From: Laspinema sp. D2d
Lineage (GTDB): Bacteria > Cyanobacteriota > Cyanobacteriia > Cyanobacteriales > Laspinemataceae
Length of the DNA stretch: 64,000 nucleotides
Direction of reading: 5' to 3'
Assembly (NCBI RefSeq): GCF_025370755.1
Contig: NZ_JAMXFC010000023.1
Span: forward strand, 1-64,000
In this document: one piece after another, positions 54,338-63,899 of the stretch
Position numbering within the stretch: position 1 is the first letter of the stretch
Layout: the number at the start of each line of letters is the position of its first letter
Position numbers and translations under genes: made by a program
The notes under the pieces: model-generated
Databases searched by the model: none
The model's input: the letters and a program-made list of their open reading frames with translations, nothing else
Told to the model about the DNA's origin: nothing

Positions 54338-55021
54338 TCAAACGTGGCCCGCTAAATGGGTCAACTGTTTGAGATTGACCAAATAAAGAGATTCCGCAGT
54401 TTCATCAATTTTAATCCAGCCTTTGGCGTTCAATTTTTCCATGATTTTGCTGGTTTCTTCGACGCCAATATCGGTGACATCTGCTAAGTCTTTATAGGGA
54501 ATATTGTAGATTTCTGTCCCTTTCTCGGTGGACTGTCCATAGTTTTCCGCCAGAGATACTAAAGTATTGGCAAGTTTCACCGCCGGGGGACGGTTCCGCA
54601 ATTGAAACCGGAGATTAGTTTGTCGCAGTCGTCGGACCATGAGTTGCAGCATCCGATGATGGAGTTGAGCGTCTTTAAACAGGGTTTGGATAAACCGTTG
54701 GGCGGAAACGCTCAAGAGTTGGACGGTTGAGAGGGCAATCACGTCGGTGGAACGGGGCGATTCATCCAGAATTGCCATTTCTCCAAAGAAATCACCTCGC
54801 CCGAGAATCGCCAGAGTTACTACGTTGTCTCCATATAGGCGACGGACTTTGACCCAACCCGTGACGATAAAGTAAACGGCATTGCCCCAGGCATCTTCCA
54901 TTAAGACTGCTCTGCCTGATGGATATTCGTGCTCAACCGCAACGGACAAAAGCCATTCCAGAGTTTCTGGATTGGCGGCACTAAATAGCGGGAAAAGCTC
55001 ACTAAAGGCTTCGGTCTGCAT
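54338..55021 (-). CDS. Crp/Fnr-family transcription regulator
   Basis: 227 aa. The cNMP-binding domain (about 10-125) has the phosphate cassette FFGEMAILDESPRSTDV, including G80, E81, R90 and S91, which suits cyclic-nucleotide binding. A long dimer helix and a Crp-type helix-turn-helix (about 165-210, YKDLADVTDIGVEETSKIMEKL) follow. There are no N-terminal FNR cysteines. Cyanobacterial relatives include SYCRP1 and SYCRP2; which one this matches is not decidable here. It is the only transcription factor of this class in the window. Confidence 0.9.
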   Translation of the reverse strand: MQTEAFSELFPLFSAANPETLEWLLSVAVEHEYPSGRAVLMEDAWGNAVYFIVTGWVKVRRLYGDNVVTLAILGRGDFFGEMAILDESPRSTDVIALSTVQLLSVSAQRFIQTLFKDAQLHHRMLQLMVRRLRQTNLRFQLRNRPPAVKLANTLVSLAENYGQSTEKGTEIYNIPYKDLADVTDIGVEETSKIMEKLNAKGWIKIDETAESLYLVNLKQLTHLAGHV

Positions 55022-56335
55022 GAAAGATATTTAAGATAGGGAATGAGGATAAGTAATAGCGCAGAGTCGGGAATTTGAGATTGCTAAAACAGGCAATAGG
55101 AAACCTATTTTCCAGGGTTGACCCTTCAGGGCAAATCCTTTGGGGAATGCTGATTTAGGGTTGGCTTCTGAATCAAACACGCTTCTTTGTTGCTCCTGTA
55201 TTAACAATGACTACAAAAAAGACCCTCCGAGGGGAGTGTCTGGCTCCTGGGAATGGATACTGTACCGATTGTACCTGCGATCATGACGATTTGGCAGCAA
55301 TCCGGGCAAAGCGGGAAAGGCGATCGCCCAGGGTGTTTTCAGAGGACTGAATCCTGTTGTTGCCCTAGTTGTCCGGCTGATTGGGGCTCCGGGTTAGAAC
55401 CCACAGCAAACTCGGGCACAGTCCCACGCTTAGGGTTGTGGTTATTCTATGACTGAGGATTATATTTTCTCATGTTTGGGGTGGCTTTGGAGGGGGGGAA
55501 ACAGATTTGCGATCGCCAGGGAAGCGAGACTCTAGGATCCACCAAGAACGAGGGTCCAGGCCGGAATCAGTTAGCGCAGAGGGTCCCCGGGCAGTCGTTT
55601 CCCTAAGAATTTCCTCCCCCTTTGAGGTCCCTCTACGGGTCAGGGCTCCCTTCTGTCTACCCAGAGTCTTCCTCACCATCCCGACTCCTCCAAGCTGGGG
55701 CTTTTGCGGATGTAGCCCCGGAGCCAAGCGGAATGGAAAACCGGCTTGATTTGAGTCTAAAGATGCCTTACACCGGAATCCTTTAACCGGCTTTTTACTC
55801 TAAATTGACCCATTCCCACCCACCCTCAGACTGGTTCAGTTAAGGTCTATCTGTCCCTCAATTTCCAGTCAAAATCTGGAATCCCGGTTAAGATTTTTCA
55901 CTGTTATTTTATCCAGCTTAGGATACTGTGATTTTGAATAAATTTCATACCTCCTTAGATAGAATTTATTCCCAAAATTCCTCCTATTTAGAGCAGCAAC
56001 TTAACAGATTAGGGGTAATTTGCTTTCTGGCCTCGACAGGGCGATCGCTAGGGAAGGCGTCAGTGTGAATTCAGAAATAAATTTTGGTGCTTAATTTAGA
56101 GAATTCAGCGTTACCGGAAAATATTTTAATTTAATTGGATAAATTAGAGAGTTTATGACCTAGGTTCATCCTTTCGGTAGAAACTGAAGGCTAAATCACT
56201 CGCTAACCTGGGTATTTAGGTGAGGAGGATTGAACCCCAAACTGAACCCGAGCGTTGTGGTTTAATCTAATAAAAAGGTTAAATAAAAAATTGCCCTCCC
56301 CCTAAAGAAGTAGAATTTCATCCCAAGGAAATCAA
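55022..56335. other. 1.3-kb region with little coding content
   Basis: Between the divergent Crp-type gene and Mn-catalase. Apart from a possible 47-codon Cys-rich frame at 55207-55350, I see no supportable gene; frames at 55253-55456, 55470-55727 and 55507-55749 lack start signals and motifs. The right part (55800-56335) is AT-rich and probably holds the catalase promoter, but no clear consensus was found. Confidence 0.45.
55207..55350 (+). CDS. Possible 47-aa Cys-rich small protein
   Basis: ATG at 55207 opens a 47-codon frame that starts MTTKKTLRGECLAPG and contains C11, then C19-x2-C22-x-C24 and H26 with following aspartates (YCTDCTCDHDD), and ends in a basic stretch (RAKRERRSPR). The Cys/His spacing could bind a metal. 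No Shine-Dalgarno is visible upstream, and I do not recognise a family. It is too short to be sure it is a gene. Confidence 0.25.
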   Translation: MTTKKTLRGECLAPGNGYCTDCTCDHDDLAAIRAKRERRSPRVFSED

Positions 56336-57316
56336 ATGTTTTATCACGTCAAAGAATTACAATTTAATGCACGGGTATCCAAACCCGATCCCCGCTTTGC
56401 AACCTTGCTGTTAGAACAGTTTGGTGGTCCTAACGGAGAACTAGCCGCAGCGATGCAGTATTTTGTCCAGGCATTTGCGGCGCGGCAGGCGTACCCGGAA
56501 AAATACGATATGTTGATGGATATTGCCTCGGAAGAATTTAGCCACTTGGAGATTGTCGGGGCCTTGGTGACCATGTTGCTGGATGGCATCAATGGAGACC
56601 TGAAAAACGCTGCGGAAAACAGCGAAATTATGCAATTTCTGGGGGGAAATAAGACTGGACGAGAGGACCTGATCCATCAAATTGCGATGACTGGACCGCA
56701 ATTATTAGCCGTATCCGGTGGTGGTCCAACGGTCACGAATAGCCAAGGTGTGCCTTGGTCAGGAACCTATGTGAATGCAAATGGGGATTTGACCGTTGAT
56801 TTGCGATCGGATCTCGCGGCTGAATCTCGGGCGAAAATTGTCTATGAATATTTGATGCAATTTACCGATGATCCAGATGTAAAAGATACTTTACGCTTTT
56901 TAATGACGCGGGAAGTTTCTCATTACAAAATGTTCGCCGCAGCCCTAGAAACCATCGAACCCAATTTCCCGCCGGGAGTGCTACAAGCTGACCCGCGCTA
57001 CAGCCATTTGTACTTTAATATGTCTAATGGAACCAGTGCGCGCGGACCTTGGAATGAAGGTCAAGGATCTTGGCCCGATGGGGAAAATTGGGTGTATGTG
57101 GATGACCCCCTTGATTATGTGGTGAAGACTGAAGGGATGACCCGCAATCAGACGAGTGAAGGGACGAATTTGACGGAAGAACAGGCGTTCAAAAAGGAAC
57201 AAGAACTGAGTATGAAACGTTCGGCTGAGGTGAAATCCGCCACTCCAAATGGACGGAATCAGTGGTCTTCTTACCCCCAAACGAGTCTGAGTAGTCCGAA
57301 AGCACCGATGAAATAA
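56336..57316 (+). CDS. Manganese catalase
   Basis: 326 aa. The four-helix ferritin-like core carries the dimanganese ligands: E35 (NGELAAAMQYF), E67 and H70 (SEEFSHLE), a Glu in AESRAKIVYEYLMQ near residue 161, and a His in TREVSHYKMF near 195. It decomposes hydrogen peroxide without haem. The C-terminal tail from about 265 on is charged and low in complexity and goes beyond the core. It starts at ATG with AAGGAA upstream. A perfect 12-bp inverted repeat lies 120 bases after the stop. Confidence 0.95.
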   Translation: MFYHVKELQFNARVSKPDPRFATLLLEQFGGPNGELAAAMQYFVQAFAARQAYPEKYDMLMDIASEEFSHLEIVGALVTMLLDGINGDLKNAAENSEIMQFLGGNKTGREDLIHQIAMTGPQLLAVSGGGPTVTNSQGVPWSGTYVNANGDLTVDLRSDLAAESRAKIVYEYLMQFTDDPDVKDTLRFLMTREVSHYKMFAAALETIEPNFPPGVLQADPRYSHLYFNMSNGTSARGPWNEGQGSWPDGENWVYVDDPLDYVVKTEGMTRNQTSEGTNLTEEQAFKKEQELSMKRSAEVKSATPNGRNQWSSYPQTSLSSPKAPMK

Positions 57317-57434
57317 GAAAATCGGTCATTTGAAGGGTGGAGGCTCACAGGACGGAGCCTCTCCTGGGCGGGCTCATTTAGAAAACGGGGTTGGATTTTG
57401 TCCAACCCTGAAGGCTTAACCCCAAGCTAGATGA

Positions 57435-57465
57435 AATTCCCCTTTCCCCTGAAGAAAGGGGAATT
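57435..57465 (+). terminator. Hairpin after Mn-catalase
   Basis: AATTCCCCTTTC (57435-57446) and GAAAGGGGAATT (57454-57465) form a perfect 12-bp stem with a 7-base loop. No T-run follows, so it may be a Rho-independent terminator of weak form or an mRNA 3'-end stabiliser. Confidence 0.5.
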
Positions 57466-57584
57466 ATCATGGTTTCAAGGTGAAGAAAAAATGCACTAAC
57501 CCAGCGATCGCCTGCTACAGAAATTATCAAAATACCGATCGCCTCCCTCAATTCAACCCCTATTTATAACAAACATCCTTAATC

Positions 57585-58493
57585 ATGCAAACTTATCCCC
57601 TGATCGCCTCCTTGGAGACCTCACCGGATCCCCAAACCCTCGGCGAAAATTCAAATCCTGTAGTACCTCTGGAAATCACCTACTATACTGACCCCCTCTG
57701 TTCCTGGAGTTGGGCGGTGGAACCCCAGCGGCGACGCTTACAGTACGAGTTTGGCGATCGCCTGGTGTGGCGCTATTCAATGGGGGGACTCCTGCGAGAT
57801 TGGCAACAATTTAGCGACCCCCTCAACCATATTTCCCGTCCCATTCAAATGGGTCCCGTTTGGATCCAGGTCCGACACCTCACGGGAATGCCGATTGATG
57901 AGAAAATCTGGGTCAAGAACCCGCCAACTTCCTCTTATCCCGCCTGTATTGCCGTGAAAGCCGCCTCACAACAAGGCCCCAGCGTGGGTGAGTCTTATTT
58001 GCGGCGGCTGCGAGAGGCGGTGATGTTAGAGGGCCGCAATATTTCCCAGAGGGAGGTTCTGCTGGAACTGGGGACGGAATTGAACCCGGAACTCGGCTTT
58101 GATGGCGATCGCTTTGAGCGAGATTTGGACCATCCCGATTCTGTAGAAGCATTCCGCCAGGACCTCAAAGAAATGCGCTATCGCGGGATTGCCCGGTTTC
58201 CCAGCATGATGCTACGCCCGAACTCAGGGCGATCGCTGCTGATGATGGGATATCGACCCTATTCCGTCCTCCGAGATGCCATCACCCAAATTGCACCGGA
58301 TCTCGAACCCCTGCGATCGGTGACCGATGCGATCGCCTATGCCACCCATTGGGAAACCATCACTGTTCCCGAAGTTGCTGTTGCCTTGAATCTCAATATC
58401 GACGCAACAACCATCCTTCTCGATGAAGCGATCAACCGGGGACAACTGGAAAAAGCCGGGTTTCTCTATCGCAAAACCAGGGGACAGGCTTAA
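57585..58493 (+). CDS. DsbA-family thioredoxin-fold protein with single Cys
   Basis: 302 aa of the DsbA/FrnE/SpxH-like family. The motif EITYYTDPLCSWSWAVEP is at about residues 30-47; C39 is the expected nucleophile, but the second Cys of CxxC is Ser (C39-S-W-S42). The helical insertion (about 80-200) and the cis-Pro region GIARFPSMML near residue 206 fit the fold. The C-terminal segment (about 240-300) looks like a winged-helix-like tail (VPEVAVALNLNIDATTILLDEAINRGQLEKAGFLYR). Without CxxC it may act as a reductase or adaptor; the function is not known. Its 3' end overlaps the convergent phosphoesterase by 4 bases. Confidence 0.8.
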   Translation: MQTYPLIASLETSPDPQTLGENSNPVVPLEITYYTDPLCSWSWAVEPQRRRLQYEFGDRLVWRYSMGGLLRDWQQFSDPLNHISRPIQMGPVWIQVRHLTGMPIDEKIWVKNPPTSSYPACIAVKAASQQGPSVGESYLRRLREAVMLEGRNISQREVLLELGTELNPELGFDGDRFERDLDHPDSVEAFRQDLKEMRYRGIARFPSMMLRPNSGRSLLMMGYRPYSVLRDAITQIAPDLEPLRSVTDAIAYATHWETITVPEVAVALNLNIDATTILLDEAINRGQLEKAGFLYRKTRGQA

Positions 58494-60055
58494 ATCATAA
58501 AGGCTTCTCCCTGGCGATCGTGCCATTGATGGTGCATTCGTTCGGAAATCAGGGGTTGTATTCGCAACTTGGGGGGAGACCCCTCTAAGACATCAACCCG
58601 TAAAAAGGAGTAGGGGCGCTGCTTATCGGAACCGCGACCCTTGCGCCCCACAAACAATTTCGACCGGGCCACCAGGCGCTCCTCCTCACTTTCCGGGAAC
58701 CACTCGGTTAAGTCGTAACCCCCTACTCGCTGACGCCGCAAACTATATCCGCTACCGCCACAGACTATCCAATTGATATGGGAATCGGCGTGTCCCGTAT
58801 CTCCCGTTTGTAAATATTCCAGACAGTGGGCGTGACCATTGATCACTAAATCCAGCAGGGGCCTGCCTTGGGTCTGGTCCCCGACCTCCTGGGCTACCTC
58901 ATCTAAAACCCACCGGAGTTGACGGCGAATCGCGAGGGTTTGCCCTTGGTCCCACTTCGTGGCCTCGGTCACATAGGGAGGATGGTGGAAATACAGGATT
59001 CGTCCCCGCACTTCTGGGGTATTCCAAGACTGAATCAGGCGTTGTTTGAACCAATGGAGTTGTTCAATATCGGTAACAGTGTTTTCATTGGATTCTAGTT
59101 GTTTCTCAATATCGAGCTGCATTTCTTCGATCTGCTCTAACTTAGCTTCCAGATCATCCAGTTCCTCCGCATCATGAGAGTTATCGGGGTTGAGTTGTTG
59201 CGATCGCGCGGTGAGTTCGGCTTTCTGAAGTTCCAATTGATCCCGCCGTTTTTCTAACAATCGCCGGTATTGATGCCCTTCTGGGGTGTCGGGAAGGGGG
59301 GGCGGTTCATTAAAGGTATTGGAGTCTAGGGCAAAAAAGTCGATGTCCCCATAGCGAAAGGTGTAATACCGATTCGGTAATCGGGTAAACTTTCTGGGTT
59401 GATAGCGTAAACAGCGTCCGGTGTCCGTTTGGGCGGTGTAATGGCGATCGAAATGCGCGCCGAGTAGGAAGTCGGGAATGTCTTGGAGGTAGTCGAGAAA
59501 GGCGCGGGCGTAGGCTTTACCTTGCTCAGAACCATGCCATCCCACATCGAGATTGAAGTGGCCCCGCAAGAGATGGCGCAGGGGTTGGGCCGCTTGGGCG
59601 ATCGCCCCGTACAACAGGGGGATGTCATAGTAATCATGGTTACCCGGGACGGGGAGAATGGGGAGTTTGAATACCATTTTGTTGTAGGCAATGCGATCGG
59701 GATGTTCTCCACCCACGATAAATTCCCGATAGGGTTCGATGAAGTTTTGGGGGTAATATTCGCTCGAACCCACGAGATAAATGACATCGCCGGTATGGAG
59801 AATAAAGCGGCAGTTGTCCTGGTGTTGCAGCATCTGTTTGGCGAGTTGGCGTTGGGGGTTGTTTTTGATGTGGCGTCCGGATCCGCTATCCCCGATGACT
59901 AAAAAAGAAAACTCGCGATCGCCTGATTTCCCGTCATCCAACTCAAAGCGGGTGCGATCAATCCCTTTAGACTGTAGCAAGGGATGTTGCGATCGTAATC
60001 GGGTTTTCATTTTCTCGATTTTAACCGCAGTCGGTGGATCCGAGACAAATTTCAT
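58490..60055 (-). CDS. Metallophosphoesterase with coiled-coil insertion
   Basis: 521 aa. Calcineurin-like motifs: D56 (VIGDSGSG), D90 (LHTGDVIY), N139-H140 (VPGNHDYYD), YFHHPPY near 357 and INGHAHCLEYL near 411. Between the second and third parts of the fold, residues about 262-328 form a highly charged predicted coiled coil (rich in E, K, Q and L) that ordinary members lack. There is no signal peptide. ATG at 60055 is preceded closely by AAGGAGTT. The substrate is unknown. Confidence 0.88.
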   Translation of the reverse strand: MKFVSDPPTAVKIEKMKTRLRSQHPLLQSKGIDRTRFELDDGKSGDREFSFLVIGDSGSGRHIKNNPQRQLAKQMLQHQDNCRFILHTGDVIYLVGSSEYYPQNFIEPYREFIVGGEHPDRIAYNKMVFKLPILPVPGNHDYYDIPLLYGAIAQAAQPLRHLLRGHFNLDVGWHGSEQGKAYARAFLDYLQDIPDFLLGAHFDRHYTAQTDTGRCLRYQPRKFTRLPNRYYTFRYGDIDFFALDSNTFNEPPPLPDTPEGHQYRRLLEKRRDQLELQKAELTARSQQLNPDNSHDAEELDDLEAKLEQIEEMQLDIEKQLESNENTVTDIEQLHWFKQRLIQSWNTPEVRGRILYFHHPPYVTEATKWDQGQTLAIRRQLRWVLDEVAQEVGDQTQGRPLLDLVINGHAHCLEYLQTGDTGHADSHINWIVCGGSGYSLRRQRVGGYDLTEWFPESEEERLVARSKLFVGRKGRGSDKQRPYSFLRVDVLEGSPPKLRIQPLISERMHHQWHDRQGEAFMI

Positions 60056-60503
60056 AACTCCTTATTCCTGTATTTTTATATTTTTTTGCAGTTTCGATCG
60101 TAGTCCTAACAACTCCCAAAGTACCTCTACCGAAATATAGAAGCAGGTAACTCCTGGCCTTATTCGGTTCGGGCCGTCACCCAGAATCCCCCTTAGCTGG
60201 GGCAGAAATGAGACTCACAATGAGCGATATTAGGAACTTATGTTAGGAAGCCAGAGGTGAAGTTAGTCACCCGGTGGTTCATACCAACAGCTTTGGCCTG
60301 GGAGAGCCATCTGCCCTAAAGTGGAGACTGTACTCTTTTCTATGTCTTTAGAGGGTTGACAGGGCTTGAAAATTTAGGATACAAGCATAATATCAAAGTA
60401 TGGAAAACTTGGGCAACAATTGCCTTGGCAATGTCCAACATATCAGGGAATCCGTAAGCTCAGATGACTGCTTCCTGTCCTGAATCCATGAGGAGGTGAA
60501 AAC
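60056..60503. other. Intergenic region before the polysaccharide locus
   Basis: About 450 bases without a gene. It holds a candidate promoter (60366-60393) and ends with the strong ribosome binding site AGGAGGTGA of the first glycosyltransferase. Confidence 0.5.
60366..60393 (+). promoter_or_regulatory. Candidate promoter of the GT2/flippase locus
   Basis: TTGAAA (60366-60371) and TAATAT (60388-60393) are 16 bases apart, a fair sigma-70 match, about 110 bases before the first glycosyltransferase. A TTGACA at 60356 lies just upstream but has a poorer -10. Confidence 0.4.
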
Positions 60504-61493
60504 GTGCTGGAGATTTCTGTAATTATTCCTGCCTATAATGCTGAATCGACTCTTTTAGAAACTATTGAATCAGTTTTACAGCAAACGTTTACTGATTTTG
60601 AAATCCTGGTGATTAATGATGGCTCGCAAGATCGCACCCAAACCTTGGCCGAGGGGATTACTGACCCGCGTGTACAGGTATTTACCTATCCCAATGGTGG
60701 CGTTTGTGCTGCCAGAAATCGCGGAATTGCTCTGGCAAAAGGAAAATATATAGCGTTTTTAGATGCCGATGACTTATGGACCCGAGATAAGTTAGAGCTG
60801 CAATGGGCCGCCCTACAAGAGAATCCCAAAGCGGGAGTGGCTTATAGTTCTACTTGTTTGATGAATATGAATTCTCATCAAGAGTTGCCCACCTTTCATC
60901 CGACCCTAAAAGCAGAATGGGGGGGAAACCTGTATGAAAAGTTATTAGTACAAAATTTTATTCATAGCGGTTCTAATCCTTTAATTCGTCGAGAGGCGAT
61001 CGCCTCGGTGGGTGAATTTGATATGGCCTGTGCGAGTTCTGCGGACTGGGACTATTGGCTACGATTGGCGAAGCATTGGCCCTTTGTGGCCGTGCCTAAA
61101 TACCAAATTCTCTATCGGCGAAGCCCGGGATCTATGTCCTCCGATGTGGAGCGGATTAAACGAGAATCTTTACTGACAATGGATAAAGCCTATCAAGCAA
61201 CACCCCCAGAATTAAAGCTTCTTAAAAAGCAAACTTTGACTAATTTTCATAAATATTTTGCCGAACTTTATTTAGAACAAATTAATGATGCTCAGGCCGT
61301 GAAAAAGGCTCAAAAACATTTACAAGAAGCGCTTTTTATCGAACCGCAAATCTTTTGGAACCGCTCTACGCAAAGACTGGCTATCCGCTGCTTAATTAAA
61401 CAAATATTTCCCCAATCTCTAGCTAATTATCTCTTAAATTCAATCCGGAAATCGTTGACGATATCAGACCCTCGATTAAAATCCTCGTCTTGA
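60504..61493 (+). CDS. Family 2 glycosyltransferase
   Basis: 329 aa with GTG start at 60504 and a perfect AGGAGGTGA 6 bases upstream. GT-A fold: ISVIIPAYNAESTLLETIES at residues 4-23, VINDGSQDRT near 35, GVCAARNRGIALAKG near 70, and the metal-binding DxD as FLDADDLWT near 90. The later SADWDYWLRL segment fits the catalytic-base region. The C-terminal part (about 230-329) is helical. It should transfer a sugar from a nucleotide donor in surface polysaccharide synthesis. Two close paralogues follow the flippase gene. Confidence 0.92.
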   Translation: MLEISVIIPAYNAESTLLETIESVLQQTFTDFEILVINDGSQDRTQTLAEGITDPRVQVFTYPNGGVCAARNRGIALAKGKYIAFLDADDLWTRDKLELQWAALQENPKAGVAYSSTCLMNMNSHQELPTFHPTLKAEWGGNLYEKLLVQNFIHSGSNPLIRREAIASVGEFDMACASSADWDYWLRLAKHWPFVAVPKYQILYRRSPGSMSSDVERIKRESLLTMDKAYQATPPELKLLKKQTLTNFHKYFAELYLEQINDAQAVKKAQKHLQEALFIEPQIFWNRSTQRLAIRCLIKQIFPQSLANYLLNSIRKSLTISDPRLKSSS

Positions 61494-61583
61494 CGGAAAT
61501 TTTAGAAAGACTCCCCTAAAAGTATCGGACTTTTTAAAAAAGATTGGTGACAAAATTTAAAAAAGACAAGGATTAAAAATATT

Positions 61584-62852
61584 ATGATATCAAAAAAAAT
61601 AGAATCTATATTTTCGGGAGAATATATCCGAAATGTGGGCTGGTTGGGTGGCGCAGAATTGTGTAATCGCGTCTTTCGTTTAGCCACAACGGTTACCCTA
61701 GCCCGGACCTTTAGTACCGAAGACTATGGACTGATGGCGATCGTTTATAGTGTCGTCGAATTAGCCAATGTTTTTACCCTGCGCCAAGGGATTGGGGCAA
61801 AAATTATTCAAGCCGATCGCGAGGATGTCCAAGTCATCAGTAATACCTCCTACTGGCTCAACTGGATCCTCTGTATTTTTATCTTTTTTGCCCAAGCGAT
61901 CGGGGCTTTTATTATTTCTAAATTATACCATAATGACCGCTTAATTTTACCCGTTACTATCGCCGGTATTATGTATCTCATGATGCCACTTTATTTAATT
62001 CATTCGGCCCTCATTCAACGGCAAAATCGTCTCAAAATCATTGCCTTATGTAATGGGATTCAATCTTTATTGTCTAATATTATTACCGTAACTTTAGCTT
62101 TAATGGGGGTAGGAATCTGGGCGATCGTCTGGCCGATGGTTTTAACGACCCCCGTCTGGATTATCATAAGCTGGAAATATCAAGCATGGCGACCTCCGAC
62201 CACTTTTAAACTAACCCGGTGGCAAGAAATTACTTCCTTTGGCGGCAATCTGTTAGGCATTGAACTCTTGGGACGGGTGAGGGGAAGTCTCGATTACCTA
62301 ATTATTGGACACTTCCTCGGGATCGATGCCTTGGGGCTTTACTATTTTGCTTTTAATGCGGGATTAGGTATTAGCCTTAATGTCATCAATGCCTTTAATT
62401 CTGCCCTGTTTCCTTATTTTTGTCAAGTTCAACATCAACTAGACCAACTTAAACATCGCTTTTGGAGTAGTCTGAAAAAAACTTATCTTGTCATTACTCC
62501 AGTGATTCTATTACAAGCCAGTTTAGCCCCCTTTTATGTTCCCATCATTTTTGGAGAACAATGGAAACCTGCTATCCCGATTTTAATCCTCATTTGTTTA
62601 TCAGCCTTACCTTTATCCTTAGCCATTTCCTCTTTCTATCTCCTGAATGCCACCGGGAGACCTCATATTAGCCTTTACTGGAATATCGGGTTTACCCTAT
62701 TATTTGCCCTATTTATTTTAGGCACAGTTCAAAGGGGAATTGTCTGGGTTGCTGTGGCGGTGTTGCTGTATCAGTTTGTCACGGTTCCTCCGTTCATGCT
62801 GTGGTGTCTCAACTATGTATTTTCCAATCACCCAAAGGCTTCAACTCCCTAG
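61584..62852 (+). CDS. Wzx-type oligosaccharide flippase
   Basis: 422 aa polytopic membrane protein with about 12 helices, of the polysaccharide-transporter (MOP/PST) family. The N-terminal GWLGGAELCNRVFRLATTVTLARTFSTEDYGLMAIV is characteristic (first part: GGAELCNRVFRLATTV; then LARTFSTEDYGL). It should flip lipid-linked sugar units across the inner membrane for export. It lies between GT2 genes; the next GT2 starts 41 bases after its stop. Confidence 0.9.
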   Translation: MISKKIESIFSGEYIRNVGWLGGAELCNRVFRLATTVTLARTFSTEDYGLMAIVYSVVELANVFTLRQGIGAKIIQADREDVQVISNTSYWLNWILCIFIFFAQAIGAFIISKLYHNDRLILPVTIAGIMYLMMPLYLIHSALIQRQNRLKIIALCNGIQSLLSNIITVTLALMGVGIWAIVWPMVLTTPVWIIISWKYQAWRPPTTFKLTRWQEITSFGGNLLGIELLGRVRGSLDYLIIGHFLGIDALGLYYFAFNAGLGISLNVINAFNSALFPYFCQVQHQLDQLKHRFWSSLKKTYLVITPVILLQASLAPFYVPIIFGEQWKPAIPILILICLSALPLSLAISSFYLLNATGRPHISLYWNIGFTLLFALFILGTVQRGIVWVAVAVLLYQFVTVPPFMLWCLNYVFSNHPKASTP

Positions 62853-62893
62853 TTTTTAACCCCTGCCCATTCAATCTAAATGGAGTCTCAAAA

Positions 62894-63835
62894 ATGCCTA
62901 TAATTTCTGTCATTGTCCCGGCTTATAATGCCGAAAAAACTATTGTAGAAACCTTGCATTCAGTCCAAAATCAAACTTTTTCCGATTGGGAAGTGCTGAT
63001 GATTGATGATGGTTCGAGCGATCGCACCCTCCAGATAGTCACGGAACTGAAGGACCCGAGAATTCAGGTATTTTCCTATCCCAATGCCGGGGTAGCGGTG
63101 GCCCGCAATCACGGCATTATGAAAGCAACCGGCGACTATATCGCCTTTCTGGATGCCGATGATCTATGGACTCCCGATAAATTAGAACTGCAACTGAGGG
63201 TTTTACAAGATAATCCAGAGGCAGGAGTTGCCTATAGCTGGAATTATTACCAATATGAAAATCCAGCGGATTCTTATGCTGACACTTCCCCAAGGTTTCA
63301 AGGCAATGTTTATCCAGATTTGTTGATTAAAAATTTTCTTCAAAATGGTTCAAACCCGTTGGTGAGAAAAGAGGCGATCGCCTCGGTGGGATTTTTTGAC
63401 CCCACTATCAAATCTTGTGAAGATTGGGACTATTATTTACGACTAGCCCGAAACTGGCCCTTTGTTTTAGTCCCAAAAGTCCAAGTGATATATCGGCAAT
63501 CTTCGGATTCCGTTAGTTCTAATATTGAAGTTATGGAGGATTACCTTTTGCGCTTAATTAATCGAACCTTTCAATCAGTCCCTCAAGAATTAAAGCACTT
63601 GAAAAATCAAAGCATCTCCTGGGTTTATAAATATGTAGCTCATCACTATTTTATCAAAAAAAATATCACCTCTACCCAAGTGCAATTAGCGGCCAAAAAT
63701 TTGATGAAAGCTGTGTTGTTTTATCCGCCTCATTGTTGGGATAACTACACTCAGTATATGGCTAAAGGAATTCTGGACCACTTTATCGAGAAACTCCAAA
63801 ACCGAATGGGTTTTCTCAAACCGGCTAAATTTTAA
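62894..63835 (+). CDS. Family 2 glycosyltransferase (second paralogue)
   Basis: 313 aa from ATG at 62894; an open frame from 62801 overlaps the flippase and adds 31 unconserved residues. It has the same layout as the first GT2: ISVIVPAYNAEKTIVETLHS, MIDDGSSDRT, GVAVARNHGIMKATG, FLDADDLWTPDKLELQ, and KSCEDWDYYLRLARNWPF. The similarity along the length indicates tandem duplication around the flippase. Confidence 0.92.
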   Translation: MPIISVIVPAYNAEKTIVETLHSVQNQTFSDWEVLMIDDGSSDRTLQIVTELKDPRIQVFSYPNAGVAVARNHGIMKATGDYIAFLDADDLWTPDKLELQLRVLQDNPEAGVAYSWNYYQYENPADSYADTSPRFQGNVYPDLLIKNFLQNGSNPLVRKEAIASVGFFDPTIKSCEDWDYYLRLARNWPFVLVPKVQVIYRQSSDSVSSNIEVMEDYLLRLINRTFQSVPQELKHLKNQSISWVYKYVAHHYFIKKNITSTQVQLAAKNLMKAVLFYPPHCWDNYTQYMAKGILDHFIEKLQNRMGFLKPAKF

Positions 63836-63899
63836 TGGACCCTAATCCATTCCCTGTTTTACTCAACCCCTTGCACATTTTGAATTAACTTTAAAAACC

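Noticed and set aside
55470-55749. Open frames on both strands at 55.5-55.7 kb
   Set aside because: GC-rich stretch open in several frames, no start signals or recognisable motifs.
61502-61687. 61-codon minus-strand frame at the flippase start
   Set aside because: Antisense to the conserved N-terminus of the flippase.
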